Notes: generated by a model from the sequence alone, not told the origin. Shown: positions 9,366 to 18,566, counted from the stretch's first letter. The stretch: 35,295 nt of DNA from Bacteroidota bacterium (GCA_016776505.1 JADHTG010000032.1:1-35295), one strand, 5' to 3'. Numbers and translations are program-made.

Positions 9366-11675
9366 CTAAAATAAATTCATTTTGAGACCTAAATAGACTT
9401 TTCTGCCAAGAACAGGTCCCCAGGTTCTTGTGGCATCAAATTTCAAGCTGAACGGTTCGTCAAAATATTCAATAGGGTTATCCTGGGTAAAATTAGTCAG
9501 ATTTTCAATTCCGGCATATACTTCCCAATTTTTAAAGCGCCTGGTTACCTGAGCATTCATGATGATAAATAACGGACTGAATTCCTGTGGAAAGGTATCA
9601 TATTCCTGCAAAACATCATCATATACAACTTGAAGCGGTAACCTGCTTTTGCCATTTTGCTGCAGGGTATAATCGAATTGCCATTTTTCCCAGCTGGTTA
9701 TATAGGATATATTCAACAATGCTTTAGTTCTTTTAGTCATTAGTTTTTCTCTCAATTCTCCACTATAGGTGGTTTTCACATCATTGATCCGATAAGCCAG
9801 CAAGAGGTCAAATCCCTCAATCGGCTCAAGTCTTAATTCTGCCTGTGCGCTGTTGGCAAAGGATTTCCCATTGTAAAAATTCTTCATCCCGTTCAATTCG
9901 TACGCAAACATCATTGAGACACAGCCATCCATATCCACTATCATCTGCCGCAGAAAATCCGTCCTGTAAAAATCAAGATTCAATAAAGCATTTCGTCCAA
10001 ACAATAGTAAATCTTGTGAAATAAACAAACCATAATTCCAGGCTTCTTCATAAGTCGGTTCGTCGTAAAAAAAGACTTCCTTATTGGATAATAATAAACC
10101 GGGTTGTTCTGTTAACACACTGGGAAAACGATAACCTTTTCCAGCAGATGCCCTGAAAGTTAGTTTTTCAGTCAGCCTGTATCGAATATGCAATCGGGGT
10201 GTAAAAAGATTGCCAAAATGGTTGTGATAATCATCTCTTAATCCGGCAATTACGGCGAATTTATCACTGGGTTTGTAAGTATATTCAAAAAATGCTCCGG
10301 GTATTATATCCTGTCTTTTAAACAGCACTTCATTATGTGTTTTAGGCTGTTTCAGGAGCTCGTCATAGTCATCATAGACTATAGAAAGTCCAATGGTGTA
10401 TGTATTAGAAGTATTTCCAATAATAGACTGAAACATCAAATTGCTATACCAACTTGTTTGTTTTGCTTTAAAATCGTTTAAACCATAATAAGAATTCTGC
10501 TCGTGATGCTGAAATGAATGGATCATAGCCAGGCTTGTATTGGGCTTTTCGAAACTCAATAAACCTGCTTTCCAAAAAGCACTCAATCTCCTGGTATCTA
10601 TTCCGATACCATAAGAATTTTCAGTGCCTTTATCCAGTTTTTCATTGAAATCGATTTGTCCTCCATTTTTTTGTTCGCTAATATAATTCACACCAAATTG
10701 CGTAACAATCTTCGTTCCCCTGTATTTCCACCTGTTAAACAGGTTGAACTGGGTGGATATTGGCAAATCCATGAAAGAGTCATCATTCAAATCTATCTTT
10801 TTCGAATATTTATTGGCATGGGCAAGCAGCATGGTACTCCACCTAGGACCGAGTTTCCATGCTGAGTAGGAATTTACCTCTGCCCGGCCCAGATTATTTC
10901 CTATCAGATTAAAATAAAACTTTTCGGCAGTGTCAGGCTTTTTATATTCATAATTGATCTGGCCTGTAATCGATTCAAATCCATTTCGAACAGATGCAGT
11001 TCCTTTGCTTATGGAGATAGACTCAAGCCATGGCCCGGGAACGAATGTTAAACCATAAATACCGGCAAGACCTCTCATCTCCGGTGTGTTTTCAAACTGC
11101 ATTTGAGTGTAAATACCCGACAAACCCAATAACTCTATTTGCTTGGCACCTGTTACCGCATCAGCATAGCTTACATCAACCGAAGCATTGGTTTCAAAGC
11201 TTTCTGACAAATTACAACAAGCTGCTTTTGTTAATTCCTTATTTGTAATAATCTGTGTGGCGATAGGACTTGTTTTGCCATAAAATGTGCTCCCTCGTTT
11301 TTCCTTTACCTCGTACTCTTCCAGGTTAATTGTAGCAAGCAAAGTCACTTCAATATCCCTCTGACCACTTGAAATCTCAATAGTATCTGATTGATAACCT
11401 ATGAAACTCACCACCAATTTGGGCACCATATTTTTAGGAAATTTGAGCTTAAATTCTCCTTTTTTGATGGTTGCAATTCCGAGGTTAGTTCCCAGCCAAT
11501 ACACATTTGCGCCTATTAATGCTTCTTTCTTTTTACCTTCTTCCAGACCATACACATAACCATGAAGATATCTTTCCCCTGTCAAATCTTCCTGGGAAAA
11601 TCCGGCAACACTAACCAGACATGCAAATAATATAATGGCAGCTTGTTTCAATTTTTTCTTATTAAGAGTGATCAC
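9366..11675 (-). CDS. TonB-dependent receptor, probable metal/metallophore uptake
   Basis: 769 residues: a signal peptide (to about 27), a carboxypeptidase-regulatory-like beta domain (37-115), a plug domain (about 135-235), then a beta-barrel ending in LKMNLF, with the terminal aromatic residue typical of outer-membrane barrels. The plug contains a vicinal Cys pair (KAACCNLSESFETN, C153-C154). The start is GTG at 11675, supported by AGAGGA about 10 bp upstream; the only nearby ATG is followed at once by a stop codon. The start lies inside the 3' end of the 54-codon gene upstream, so translation may be coupled. Neighbouring HMA proteins on both sides suggest copper or another soft metal, by inference only. 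Confidence 0.9.
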   Translation of the reverse strand: MITLNKKKLKQAAIILFACLVSVAGFSQEDLTGERYLHGYVYGLEEGKKKEALIGANVYWLGTNLGIATIKKGEFKLKFPKNMVPKLVVSFIGYQSDTIEISSGQRDIEVTLLATINLEEYEVKEKRGSTFYGKTSPIATQIITNKELTKAACCNLSESFETNASVDVSYADAVTGAKQIELLGLSGIYTQMQFENTPEMRGLAGIYGLTFVPGPWLESISISKGTASVRNGFESITGQINYEYKKPDTAEKFYFNLIGNNLGRAEVNSYSAWKLGPRWSTMLLAHANKYSKKIDLNDDSFMDLPISTQFNLFNRWKYRGTKIVTQFGVNYISEQKNGGQIDFNEKLDKGTENSYGIGIDTRRLSAFWKAGLLSFEKPNTSLAMIHSFQHHEQNSYYGLNDFKAKQTSWYSNLMFQSIIGNTSNTYTIGLSIVYDDYDELLKQPKTHNEVLFKRQDIIPGAFFEYTYKPSDKFAVIAGLRDDYHNHFGNLFTPRLHIRYRLTEKLTFRASAGKGYRFPSVLTEQPGLLLSNKEVFFYDEPTYEEAWNYGLFISQDLLLFGRNALLNLDFYRTDFLRQMIVDMDGCVSMMFAYELNGMKNFYNGKSFANSAQAELRLEPIEGFDLLLAYRINDVKTTYSGELREKLMTKRTKALLNISYITSWEKWQFDYTLQQNGKSRLPLQVVYDDVLQEYDTFPQEFSPLFIIMNAQVTRRFKNWEVYAGIENLTNFTQDNPIEYFDEPFSLKFDATRTWGPVLGRKVYLGLKMNLF

Positions 11676-11826
11676 ATGATTTATTTTCCTCTAATTGGCA
11701 GCCACACCCGACACCTTGACAAGAAGATTTCAATTCAGCTTTTTTATCAAATAACAATCGAATACCCAGTACCAACATACAAAGTGATACAATTCCAATT
11801 GAAAATAACAATAATTTTACAAACAT
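11662..11826 (-). CDS. 54-residue Cys-rich membrane protein, resembling NqrM
   Basis: A short ATG-to-TAA frame. One N-terminal membrane segment (about residues 2-26, leucine/isoleucine-rich) is followed by FDKKAELKSSC, then CGC and a final SCD. The pattern of one TM, basic residues, S-C, C-x-C and C-D resembles NqrM, a small membrane protein needed for iron-centre maturation of Na+-NQR, but no nqr genes are in view. It lies 27 bp downstream of the first HMA gene and overlaps the TonB receptor start by 14 bp, so it is a member of the operon. A metal-handling or metal-delivery role is inferred. Family assignment is tentative; that it is a gene is well supported by its packing in the operon. Confidence 0.72.
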   Translation of the reverse strand: MFVKLLLFSIGIVSLCMLVLGIRLLFDKKAELKSSCQGVGCGCQLEENKSCDHS

Positions 11827-11853
11827 GGTATTTGATATTAATGAACAGCCAAT

Positions 11854-12219
11854 TTATTGTCTGTATTTACAACAGCCATGCAATTTATTATAGGTTTTGT
11901 TACTTGCCTTTGCTATTTCCGTATCATGGCCTGCTGCTGCAATTGCCTGGTGAATTTCTTCACTTTTGACGATCGTCTTGTCATAGGAAACGATCAGCAT
12001 TTTTGTTTTGCTGTCCCAACTTGCGGAATCCACACCTTTAATAGCTTTTACAGCTTTTTCGATTCGGTCTTTACACATCCCACAATTACCTGACACCTTG
12101 ATTTCTTCAGTTACCACATCCCCTATATCAGCAAGTGATTTCATGACACTCTTTGACTGAAGCTTATTGACATTGAATGTTAGGGCTAATATGGTCAATA
12201 GTAATACTAACTTTTTCAT
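11854..12219 (-). CDS. Secreted heavy-metal-associated (HMA) domain protein
   Basis: 121 residues. Signal peptide MKKLVLLLTILALTF, then an HMA domain with the binding loop NCGMC (C46, C49), matching the GMCxxC-type metal loop of copper chaperones and ATPases. The C-terminus is short and ends HGCCKYRQ, adding a vicinal Cys pair. It is the first gene of the minus-strand metal operon, ahead of the small Cys-rich membrane protein, the TonB receptor and the second HMA protein. Probably a periplasmic soft-metal binder. The two HMA proteins are clearly different sequences, not recent duplicates. No metal-responsive regulator gene is adjacent. Confidence 0.88.
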   Translation of the reverse strand: MKKLVLLLTILALTFNVNKLQSKSVMKSLADIGDVVTEEIKVSGNCGMCKDRIEKAVKAIKGVDSASWDSKTKMLIVSYDKTIVKSEEIHQAIAAAGHDTEIAKASNKTYNKLHGCCKYRQ

Positions 12220-12403
12220 ATTATAAAATATTCAGGTCGATGAATAATTGATATTTTTCAGCACAAAAGGCAGATCCATGTTCAATTATATATTTTTCTA
12301 AACCGCAATTTTTATAGACAATTATTGAACCATAATTATTAAAGAGCGAAAGGAAACAAAAAAAAATAATAATATCAAATGATTTTTCTCAATAAATGAA
12401 AAA

Positions 12404-13357
12404 TCAATCCTGATCTGATTCATTTAATTTATTCATCCAATCAGGTAAATTTCGAAGCGCGGCCATTTCTTTATACACTATTTTTACCTCCCGGGCAGGA
12501 TTTCCATAATAGGTCTTTCCTCCCGGAATTGATTTGGTGATAAGAGAGGTTGAAAGTATGGTTGCTTTAGCTCCAACCCGAATTGCTTTAATAATTCCGA
12601 CTTGTCCCAAAACTGTAACATCATCCTCGATAATTGCCTTACCTGCCACGCCCACCTGTGCTGCAAAAAGACAGCGCTCTCCAATTTCAACGCCATGTGC
12701 AATATGCACCTGGTTGTCCAGTTTGCTTTGTTTCCCGATTATGGTATCTCCTGAAACCCCTTTATCAACAGAACAGGATGAACCAATATGTACATCATCC
12801 TGAATAATCGTCCGGCCACAGGAAGGCCACTTCTCATATTGGGTTCCATCTCCTTTGTAATAAAATGCATCCCCTCCGATCACTGTGTTTGATTTAATAA
12901 CCACCCGGTCACCGAGTATAGTACCATTATGCAATGCAACAAATGGATGAATAAGGCAGTCTTTCCCAATTTTTACATCGGGTGCTATATAAACCCCGGG
13001 AAATATTTTGCTGCCTTTTCCGATTTTTGCTTCCGGATGAATCATTTCACCTTTTTCTGGCATATCTTCAATTTTCCAGAAAGCATTTACTATTTTTTTA
13101 TAATCGCTGAAGGGATTGTTGCTGATCAACAGAGATTTTTCCTCCGGACATTCGACTTCTTTGTTCATTAAGATAATCGTAGCGGCAGATTTCAATGCTT
13201 TATTGTAATATTTCTCGATATCGACGAAAGTTAAATCTCCCTTTTCTACTTTGTGAATTTCATTGATTCCGGTAATCAGTCTTTCTCCATCTCCTACAAA
13301 GGAAATACCCAACATTTCGGACACTTCTTTCACAGTTATTGGACTATTGAGTTTCAT
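12404..13357 (-). CDS. LpxD-like UDP-3-O-acylglucosamine N-acyltransferase
   Basis: 317 residues. An N-terminal LpxD-type nucleotide-binding domain (residues 5-95, with GDLTFVD) precedes a left-handed beta-helix of hexapeptide repeats (about 105-290). The conserved LDNQVHIAHGVEIG contains the His (about 221) that matches the catalytic base of LpxD. LpxD adds the N-linked 3-hydroxyacyl chain in lipid A synthesis. Here the gene stands alone rather than with lpxC, fabZ or lpxA, and the second half of the helix departs from classical LpxD. It may therefore be the extra LpxD paralogue found in this phylum, with a different sugar or acyl substrate. Fold is certain, exact substrate is not. Confidence 0.8.
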   Translation of the reverse strand: MKLNSPITVKEVSEMLGISFVGDGERLITGINEIHKVEKGDLTFVDIEKYYNKALKSAATIILMNKEVECPEEKSLLISNNPFSDYKKIVNAFWKIEDMPEKGEMIHPEAKIGKGSKIFPGVYIAPDVKIGKDCLIHPFVALHNGTILGDRVVIKSNTVIGGDAFYYKGDGTQYEKWPSCGRTIIQDDVHIGSSCSVDKGVSGDTIIGKQSKLDNQVHIAHGVEIGERCLFAAQVGVAGKAIIEDDVTVLGQVGIIKAIRVGAKATILSTSLITKSIPGGKTYYGNPAREVKIVYKEMAALRNLPDWMNKLNESDQD

Positions 13358-13384
13358 AGCTGCCTTTCTTGTTTTTATTTAAGG

Positions 13385-13392
13385 TCAAAAGT
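13385..13392 (-). promoter_or_regulatory. Putative -7 box (TACTTTTG) for the LpxD-like gene
   Basis: Perfect TAnnTTTG on the minus strand, 27 bp upstream of the ATG at 13357. No clear -33 TTG. Confidence 0.35.
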
Positions 13393-13498
13393 AAATGAAT
13401 CCTGAGAAATTGGATTCTATTTTTTATCCCTTCACCAATTTACTACTGAAAAAGGATGCTTTATTTAAAACAAAATAAGGAAGGTAAAAGAGCAATTA

Positions 13499-14488
13499 TT
13501 AGTTGCTTGTTTTATACAGCTGGGTGTATAAAGGTTGAAGCATTTTTCCTGTGAACCTCAATATGTATAAACCCTCAGTTAACTCAGCCACATTAATGCT
13601 TGTTTGAACATCCCTGCTGATGATAATTTGTCCCTGGAGATCGATTATTTCCATTTTTTGGTAATCTTTCAGCATTTCAGCATTCAATTGCATAATCCCG
13701 GAAACCGGGTTAGGATATGCTATTACTTTCATGTCACTATAAGGATCAGTTATTGAAGAAGATTGATTTTGCAGGAAGTTAGATTGCTCAGCCTGCCATA
13801 TATTTTTTGTAATCGGATCCTGGATAAAAACGATCACATACATTTCTTCTGCCATCCAATCATCATGGTAAGCATACTTTTTATTGATGACAACTGAATC
13901 TCCTGTGTTTGTTAATGATATACTCATTTGAGTCAGTATTTTCCTAAAAACATCGTGATGAATATTCTCACCATTGGGTGCACTGTAATCAACTTGTTTT
14001 TCTACTAATTGAGCATGCACAACGACATCATTCAAACTACTGGCAGCTATTTTATGAATTACGGTTTTAACAAGAATTGAATCCATCCCGGATTTTTCCT
14101 GCATAACATCTATACGAAAGGCGGTTGTTTGGTTTAATTGAGCCTCCAGTTGCGTGGATTTTAAAGTCGGGCTTTGAATAGGAATGACCTCTCCATTTAC
14201 AACTGCTCGTGGTGTGCTTCCAAAAATGTTATAAAAGTTTGTTCTTGCATCATTTTCTGATTTATTATGCTTGGAAAAAATGCAACCGCTATATGGCCTG
14301 CTTGGATGATAAGCAATATGAATAACATCGGGATGCATGTCTAACAAGTTATAAAAAGCTGGATTTTTATTCGCACATACACTGCACCAGCTATTGGTAA
14401 AATGTTCTATAATAACTTTCTGAGGTGTTTGAGCAATAGCTGTAAGACTAAGTAATGTAAATGCAAATAAGTAAATTATTTTTTTCAT
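13499..14488 (-). CDS. Omp28-like thioredoxin-fold protein with T9SS type A tail
   Basis: 329 residues from the ATG at 14488. An upstream TTG at 14524 is rejected because a standard signal peptide starts at MKKIIYLFAFTLLSLTAIAQ. Right after it comes KVIIEHFTNSWCSVC, a thioredoxin-like strand and a CxxC (35-38), then GSTPRAVVNGE, which resembles the cis-Pro region. The last ~75 residues start with YPNPVSG and end in a type A sorting domain (EIIDLQGQIII, LTEGLYILRF), so the protein is expected at the cell surface or outside. Similar proteins are labelled Omp28-related. A thiol-disulfide function is possible but unproven. Confidence 0.82.
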   Translation of the reverse strand: MKKIIYLFAFTLLSLTAIAQTPQKVIIEHFTNSWCSVCANKNPAFYNLLDMHPDVIHIAYHPSRPYSGCIFSKHNKSENDARTNFYNIFGSTPRAVVNGEVIPIQSPTLKSTQLEAQLNQTTAFRIDVMQEKSGMDSILVKTVIHKIAASSLNDVVVHAQLVEKQVDYSAPNGENIHHDVFRKILTQMSISLTNTGDSVVINKKYAYHDDWMAEEMYVIVFIQDPITKNIWQAEQSNFLQNQSSSITDPYSDMKVIAYPNPVSGIMQLNAEMLKDYQKMEIIDLQGQIIISRDVQTSINVAELTEGLYILRFTGKMLQPLYTQLYKTSN

Positions 14489-14602
14489 GATTTCTTTATT
14501 GGGTAAGACGCAAATCAATAACAATCCTTACAAAAATTATTGATTGATTAAATTGATTTTGCAAATTCGCTTAACTTGTATACAATTATTAAACCGAATT
14601 AC

Positions 14603-17392
14603 ATGAGAAATTGGATTTTCAAAGGCATTTTCATCTTATTTTCAATTGGATTTTTGGGTATTTATAGTACAACTAATAAACAAAAACATCCCAATCCCAC
14701 TGAAATTATTAGTGAAAAAGAAGGCGCTTACCTCGAACGTGAAAAGTGGATTGAAGACATGCACAGGGCAGAACCGGGTTTAAACTGGCAGATGCAGGAT
14801 GTTTTATACCGCTTAAACCGTTCCTCCAGCATGCCAGCTAATTTTCGCAGATCTTCAAACAAGGTAAGTATTGCCGGTGGAAAAATAAGCGGATCATGGT
14901 TTGAGAAAGGAAGTAGCAATCAATCCGGACGCATGCACCAGGCAGAATACGACACATTAACAAAAGAACTCCTGACAGCCTCTGCGGGAGGAAATATATG
15001 GATAAGAAACGCTGCCGGAACAAACTGGAGGATAATCAACGATCATTTTAAAATTCCAGACATTATTGCATTGCGGGTAATTTATATAAACAATACCAGA
15101 AGGATTTTGGTGGCATCAGGCAAATTCAGTATTGCTGGCGTTTTCTATACCGATGACGATGGATCAAACTGGCATATTACCGGTGGTCTTGAAAACATCG
15201 CTAATTGGGGCAATATTCTGCGCCTGTTTATTACGTCTGAAAAACCAAACCTGGTATACGTACTGGCACAGGAATGGGATAATACCAACTCGGAGGCCAT
15301 TACAGCTGTATATAAATCAACAGATATGGGTAACAGTTTTACTCAAATAATAAATTTTCAATCTTCGCTCTATGGGAACTCTACCAAAATTGACATCTGG
15401 TGTAGTTACTATCACGGTTCAGAGCCTTTTTTGCTTATCGACAATACTCTTTTTAAAATTCAGGCAAGTGACCAGTTGGCCACTTTAGGAAATGTAACTT
15501 ATAATCAACATGGGCGTGTTTTTCTTAGCGGTTTCCGGGATGATTTTCGCTCTTTTTTTTATATAGCAGTCAGGCATAGTTCAGGCACCACTGTTTACAA
15601 ATCAGCTGATGGAGGTGTGAATTGGACTTATCAATCGGAAATACCAGAAAATCCTTTCCGAAAAAATAGTTTTACATGCTCCAGTACAAATCCTGAAAAT
15701 CTTTATTGCGGAGGAGTAAATTGTTATCACAGCTATGATGGAGGTAAAAATTGGGTTCAGGTTAACCTTTGGTCACATTATTATGGAGATCCTGAAAATC
15801 GCTTACACGCAGATAATCCGGGCATTAATTCTTTCCGTATCCTGGATAAAGAGCAAGTCTTTATCAGCACCGATGGCGGAGTCTATGTCTCAACTGATTC
15901 TTTGCAAAGTGTAAAAAATCTCTCCCTTTTAAACCATAATGTCAGCCAGTATTATTCAACCTATACCTGTCGGTTTGAAACAGATATTATTCATGCCGGC
16001 AGTCAGGATCAGGGTTACCAAAGGTGCTTAAATCCAGGAAATATCCTTGCCTTCGACCAGGTCATCAGTGGGGATTATGGTCATATAGTGTCGGGTGATT
16101 TTGGTTCCAGTATCTGGATGGTTTACCCGGGCTTTGCCATCTATTACCCCAATATCAATTTAAGTACCTCCAGTAAACGATGGAATTTTACAGGAATGTC
16201 AGGACATTATTGGATACCTCCACTCATGGAAGATCCAAATAATCCGGCAAAAGTATACCTGGCTGGAGGCAGTCTTTCTTCAGGATCGAGGATATTTCAC
16301 CTGAGCTACAATGGAGTTTCAGTCAGTGCGATAGAAAAACCTTACAATTTCAGCAGGAACGATTCAAAAATATCTGCCATGGACTATTCACCAATAAATT
16401 CAGACATCCGATATGTATTGACCAATAAGGGAGATTTTTACCTGTCTACAGATGCAGGAGTGAGCTGGACTCTTCAATCCATCACGGCTGATTTTGGAGC
16501 ACATTATTTTTATGGAGCTGATATTTTAACTTCCACAAAAGATACAGGAACATTGTATATTGCAGGAAGTGGATATTCAAATCCTGGGGTTTATGTATCC
16601 CACGATTATGGAGAAACATTTACTGCACTTGATTCCAACTTACCAGCCACATTATTTTATAAGTTAGTAACCGATAAGGACGAAAATTTTGTTTTTGCAG
16701 CAACAGAATTGGGACCTTTTGTCTACATTATTGAAAATGAAACATGGTACGATTTGTCAGATGGAAAAGCTCCTGATCAGAACTACTGGTCGGTGGATTA
16801 TATTCCTGCCATTAATACGGTTCGATATGGCACGTATGGAAGGGGAATCTGGGATTTTGTCCTGTGCGATTCCAGCGAATCCTGGGTGACAGCCTCCTTC
16901 AGCCAACAAGCAAGCTACCTGAATGTGCAGTTTCAGAATAGCAGTTTGAATGCGGACTCTTTCTATTGGGATTTTGGTGATGGCTCTTTTTCATTCGCTG
17001 AAAATCCAATGCATACATTTGCAGCAACCGGAGATTACCGGGTCATGCTTTATGCTATGAATTCCTGTTTTACAGACAGCTTTGTATTTGATGTAAATGT
17101 ATATAGTGTCGGATTCCATGAAAAAAACAAGTGGATCGATTTCACTGTTTACCCGAATCCTTCACATGGAAAATTTAGTATCCAGTACAGGAATGGAACA
17201 GCCGGAAATGGGTTTATTTCCATTCAGCTTTTGGATCAAAAAGGACAGCTTGTTTACGAGGAATATATCTATACAGCGTTCAGGGAATTCAAAAGGGAAT
17301 TAAATCTTTCACTGCTGAAAAGCGGGATCTATTATATCAGGATTAATGCAGCAGGCAGAACGGATATTAAAAGTGTTATAATAGAGAATTGA
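14603..17392 (+). CDS. Secreted BNR/sortilin-like beta-propeller protein with PKD domain and T9SS type A tail
   Basis: 929 residues from the ATG at 14603; a TTG nine codons upstream is less likely because MRNWIFKGIFILFSIGFLGI is a good signal sequence. Repeated Asp-box-like motifs (SADGGVNWTY, SYDGGKNWVQ, STDAGVSWTL, SHDYGETFTA) mark a propeller of the BNR/sialidase or Vps10 type over residues about 110-745. A PKD domain (about 757-834, FYWDFGDGSF) and a sorting domain (about 845-929, VYPNPSHGKFSIQ to SGIYYIRI) follow. No catalytic residues could be assigned; a glycan-binding or hydrolase role is possible. Its last 180 bp, and the sequence beyond them, recur at 19347-19580. Confidence 0.85.
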   Translation: MRNWIFKGIFILFSIGFLGIYSTTNKQKHPNPTEIISEKEGAYLEREKWIEDMHRAEPGLNWQMQDVLYRLNRSSSMPANFRRSSNKVSIAGGKISGSWFEKGSSNQSGRMHQAEYDTLTKELLTASAGGNIWIRNAAGTNWRIINDHFKIPDIIALRVIYINNTRRILVASGKFSIAGVFYTDDDGSNWHITGGLENIANWGNILRLFITSEKPNLVYVLAQEWDNTNSEAITAVYKSTDMGNSFTQIINFQSSLYGNSTKIDIWCSYYHGSEPFLLIDNTLFKIQASDQLATLGNVTYNQHGRVFLSGFRDDFRSFFYIAVRHSSGTTVYKSADGGVNWTYQSEIPENPFRKNSFTCSSTNPENLYCGGVNCYHSYDGGKNWVQVNLWSHYYGDPENRLHADNPGINSFRILDKEQVFISTDGGVYVSTDSLQSVKNLSLLNHNVSQYYSTYTCRFETDIIHAGSQDQGYQRCLNPGNILAFDQVISGDYGHIVSGDFGSSIWMVYPGFAIYYPNINLSTSSKRWNFTGMSGHYWIPPLMEDPNNPAKVYLAGGSLSSGSRIFHLSYNGVSVSAIEKPYNFSRNDSKISAMDYSPINSDIRYVLTNKGDFYLSTDAGVSWTLQSITADFGAHYFYGADILTSTKDTGTLYIAGSGYSNPGVYVSHDYGETFTALDSNLPATLFYKLVTDKDENFVFAATELGPFVYIIENETWYDLSDGKAPDQNYWSVDYIPAINTVRYGTYGRGIWDFVLCDSSESWVTASFSQQASYLNVQFQNSSLNADSFYWDFGDGSFSFAENPMHTFAATGDYRVMLYAMNSCFTDSFVFDVNVYSVGFHEKNKWIDFTVYPNPSHGKFSIQYRNGTAGNGFISIQLLDQKGQLVYEEYIYTAFREFKRELNLSLLKSGIYYIRINAAGRTDIKSVIIEN

Positions 17393-17476
17393 TCAAAATG
17401 CCAACCAAGCGTTTTAATTAGAATCCTATTTGTTTAATCAGGAAAGAATTTATAAATATCTTCTTTATGTGAACAT
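17213..17476. repeat. Direct repeat copy A (264 bp)
   Basis: Pairs with 19347-19580. Over 234 aligned bases there are about 10 mismatches, plus a 30-base block present only in A. Copy A covers the last 60 codons of the propeller gene, its stop, the intergenic spacer and a 14-codon toxin tail on the other strand. The central ~85 bp (about 17376-17460) are identical in both copies. Confidence 0.95.
17434..17475 (-). pseudogene. Orphan tail of a RelE-type toxin
   Basis: Minus-strand reading CSHKEDIYKFFPD followed by TAA. The functional-looking version at 19538-19579 reads CLHRKDIYKFFPD, which is closer to the usual family ending HRKDIYK. Nothing upstream in A continues the toxin, so this is a severed 3' end at the edge of the inserted segment. 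Confidence 0.75.
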
Positions 17477-17925
17477 AAAATAAATTTGCTTGTTATCGTT
17501 TTAATAAATATATTTGATACAAATTCTTTTCTTCTGTTTCTACTATTCTCTTATACTAAGCTGTTAATCAGCAGATTACTGATCTTGAAAGATTGGGGAA
17601 TTCCTGATCGTTCATCCATAGGTAATATTATAACCCTTCGCTCCTCAACTTGTTTTATTGTTCTTTCGGATTTCCTTTTTCATTTGATTAAAAAAACACA
17701 GTTCATTAATCCATTTTATTCGTTATTAAATATTAAAGGAGGTAATAACCCATTTTTCCAGATCGGGAAAGACTGTTTAATCTCAGTATTGAGAAAAACG
17801 GTTTTGGGGTTTTCTTAGCTTTCGCCAAGAACCAAGTCACCACAACTTGCGTTTACAACGCCCCAAAACCTATAACAAAAATAAAGGTTAAAATAATATT
17901 TTATTTATATATTAAAAAAAACGTA
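17477..17925 (+). other. Non-coding leader of the inserted lipoprotein gene, with a long-range inverted repeat
   Basis: About 450 bp without a believable gene. A 110-codon frame needs a TTG start and has an unlikely composition. The clearest structure is a perfect 10-bp inverted repeat, GGTTTTGGGG at 17800-17809 and CCCCAAAACC at 17861-17870, with a 51-base loop. It lies 55 bp ahead of the lipoprotein ATG and could be a leader structure. A minus-strand run of 43 codons near 17540-17680 has no start and is not called. Confidence 0.5.
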
Positions 17926-18489
17926 ATGAAAAATTTTGTATTTTGTTTGATTCTTTTTTTGGCATTTTCTTGCCAAAAAGAGATCGATTCCTATATACCT
18001 GGCAAAACAACTCCAGTATCGAAGACACCAGAACTTAAAAAAAATAAACCAGGTTTTGTTTTCGGTTGGTCAATTGAGTTTAAGGCGGGTCATCCTAAAT
18101 CGAGTTGCAATGGAGGAGATATCTGGATACCTACTGAAGACTATTATGGTTTAGCTTTTCGTAAAGTGCATTTTCCATGTGTAGGTGCAGGAACTTCATG
18201 TACTCACACCATTCATATTGGAATTACCTTATCTTGTAATCCTGGAGATGTAAGTGCACAAATTCCGAAAGGTACTTTGTCTGGTTTGATGACTTTTATA
18301 AGTCCATTAAATTTACCTTCTGACAATTTACCTGTTTCTTCACGATCATTCCCTCCGAGTTTTACAGGACTACCATGGTGGACTAATATCCCTGAGCAAG
18401 AAGCTCTAAAAAATGATCAAGATGGAAATGTTTTTTCATTGAATATGACTTTTTCTGATTATGCGATTTATCCTGTCATTGACAATTAG
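17926..18489 (+). CDS. Lipoprotein of unknown function
   Basis: 187 residues. The signal peptide ends in a lipobox, LAFSC, with the lipid-modified Cys at 16, followed by QKE, so it should be anchored in the outer or inner membrane facing the periplasm or outside. The mature part is not recognised. It has a Pro/Lys/Thr-rich linker (about 20-45), then a probably beta-rich domain with four cysteines (in SSCNGGD, HFPCVG, SCTHT and LSCNPG) and Trp/Pro-rich PWWTNIP near residue 150. It lies in the repeat-bounded segment and is followed by its own terminator, so it need not be cotranscribed with the CPBP gene. Confidence 0.8.
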   Translation: MKNFVFCLILFLAFSCQKEIDSYIPGKTTPVSKTPELKKNKPGFVFGWSIEFKAGHPKSSCNGGDIWIPTEDYYGLAFRKVHFPCVGAGTSCTHTIHIGITLSCNPGDVSAQIPKGTLSGLMTFISPLNLPSDNLPVSSRSFPPSFTGLPWWTNIPEQEALKNDQDGNVFSLNMTFSDYAIYPVIDN

Positions 18490-18519
18490 TTGGCCATAAT
18501 GGAATAATATATTAACTTT

Positions 18520-18550
18520 AAAAAGGGGAAGATATATTCAACCCCTTTTT
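18520..18550 (+). terminator. Intrinsic terminator after the lipoprotein gene
   Basis: Perfect 9-bp stem AAAAAGGGG/CCCCTTTTT with a 13-base loop, 30 bp past the lipoprotein stop. Because the arms are A-rich then T-rich it could work in both directions. The CPBP ATG follows only 16 bp later, so any CPBP transcript from upstream must pass through it. Confidence 0.75.
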
Positions 18551-18566
18551 ATTATATCCTTTTTTT

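Noticed and set aside
17540..17680. A 43-codon minus-strand run ending LLINSLV and a stop
   Set aside because: It begins after a stop with no start codon or neighbour continuing it; too short to call a gene remnant.
17486..17818. A 110-codon plus-strand frame in the cassette leader
   Set aside because: It starts with TTG, has an unlikely composition with no domain, and lies over the leader inverted repeat.
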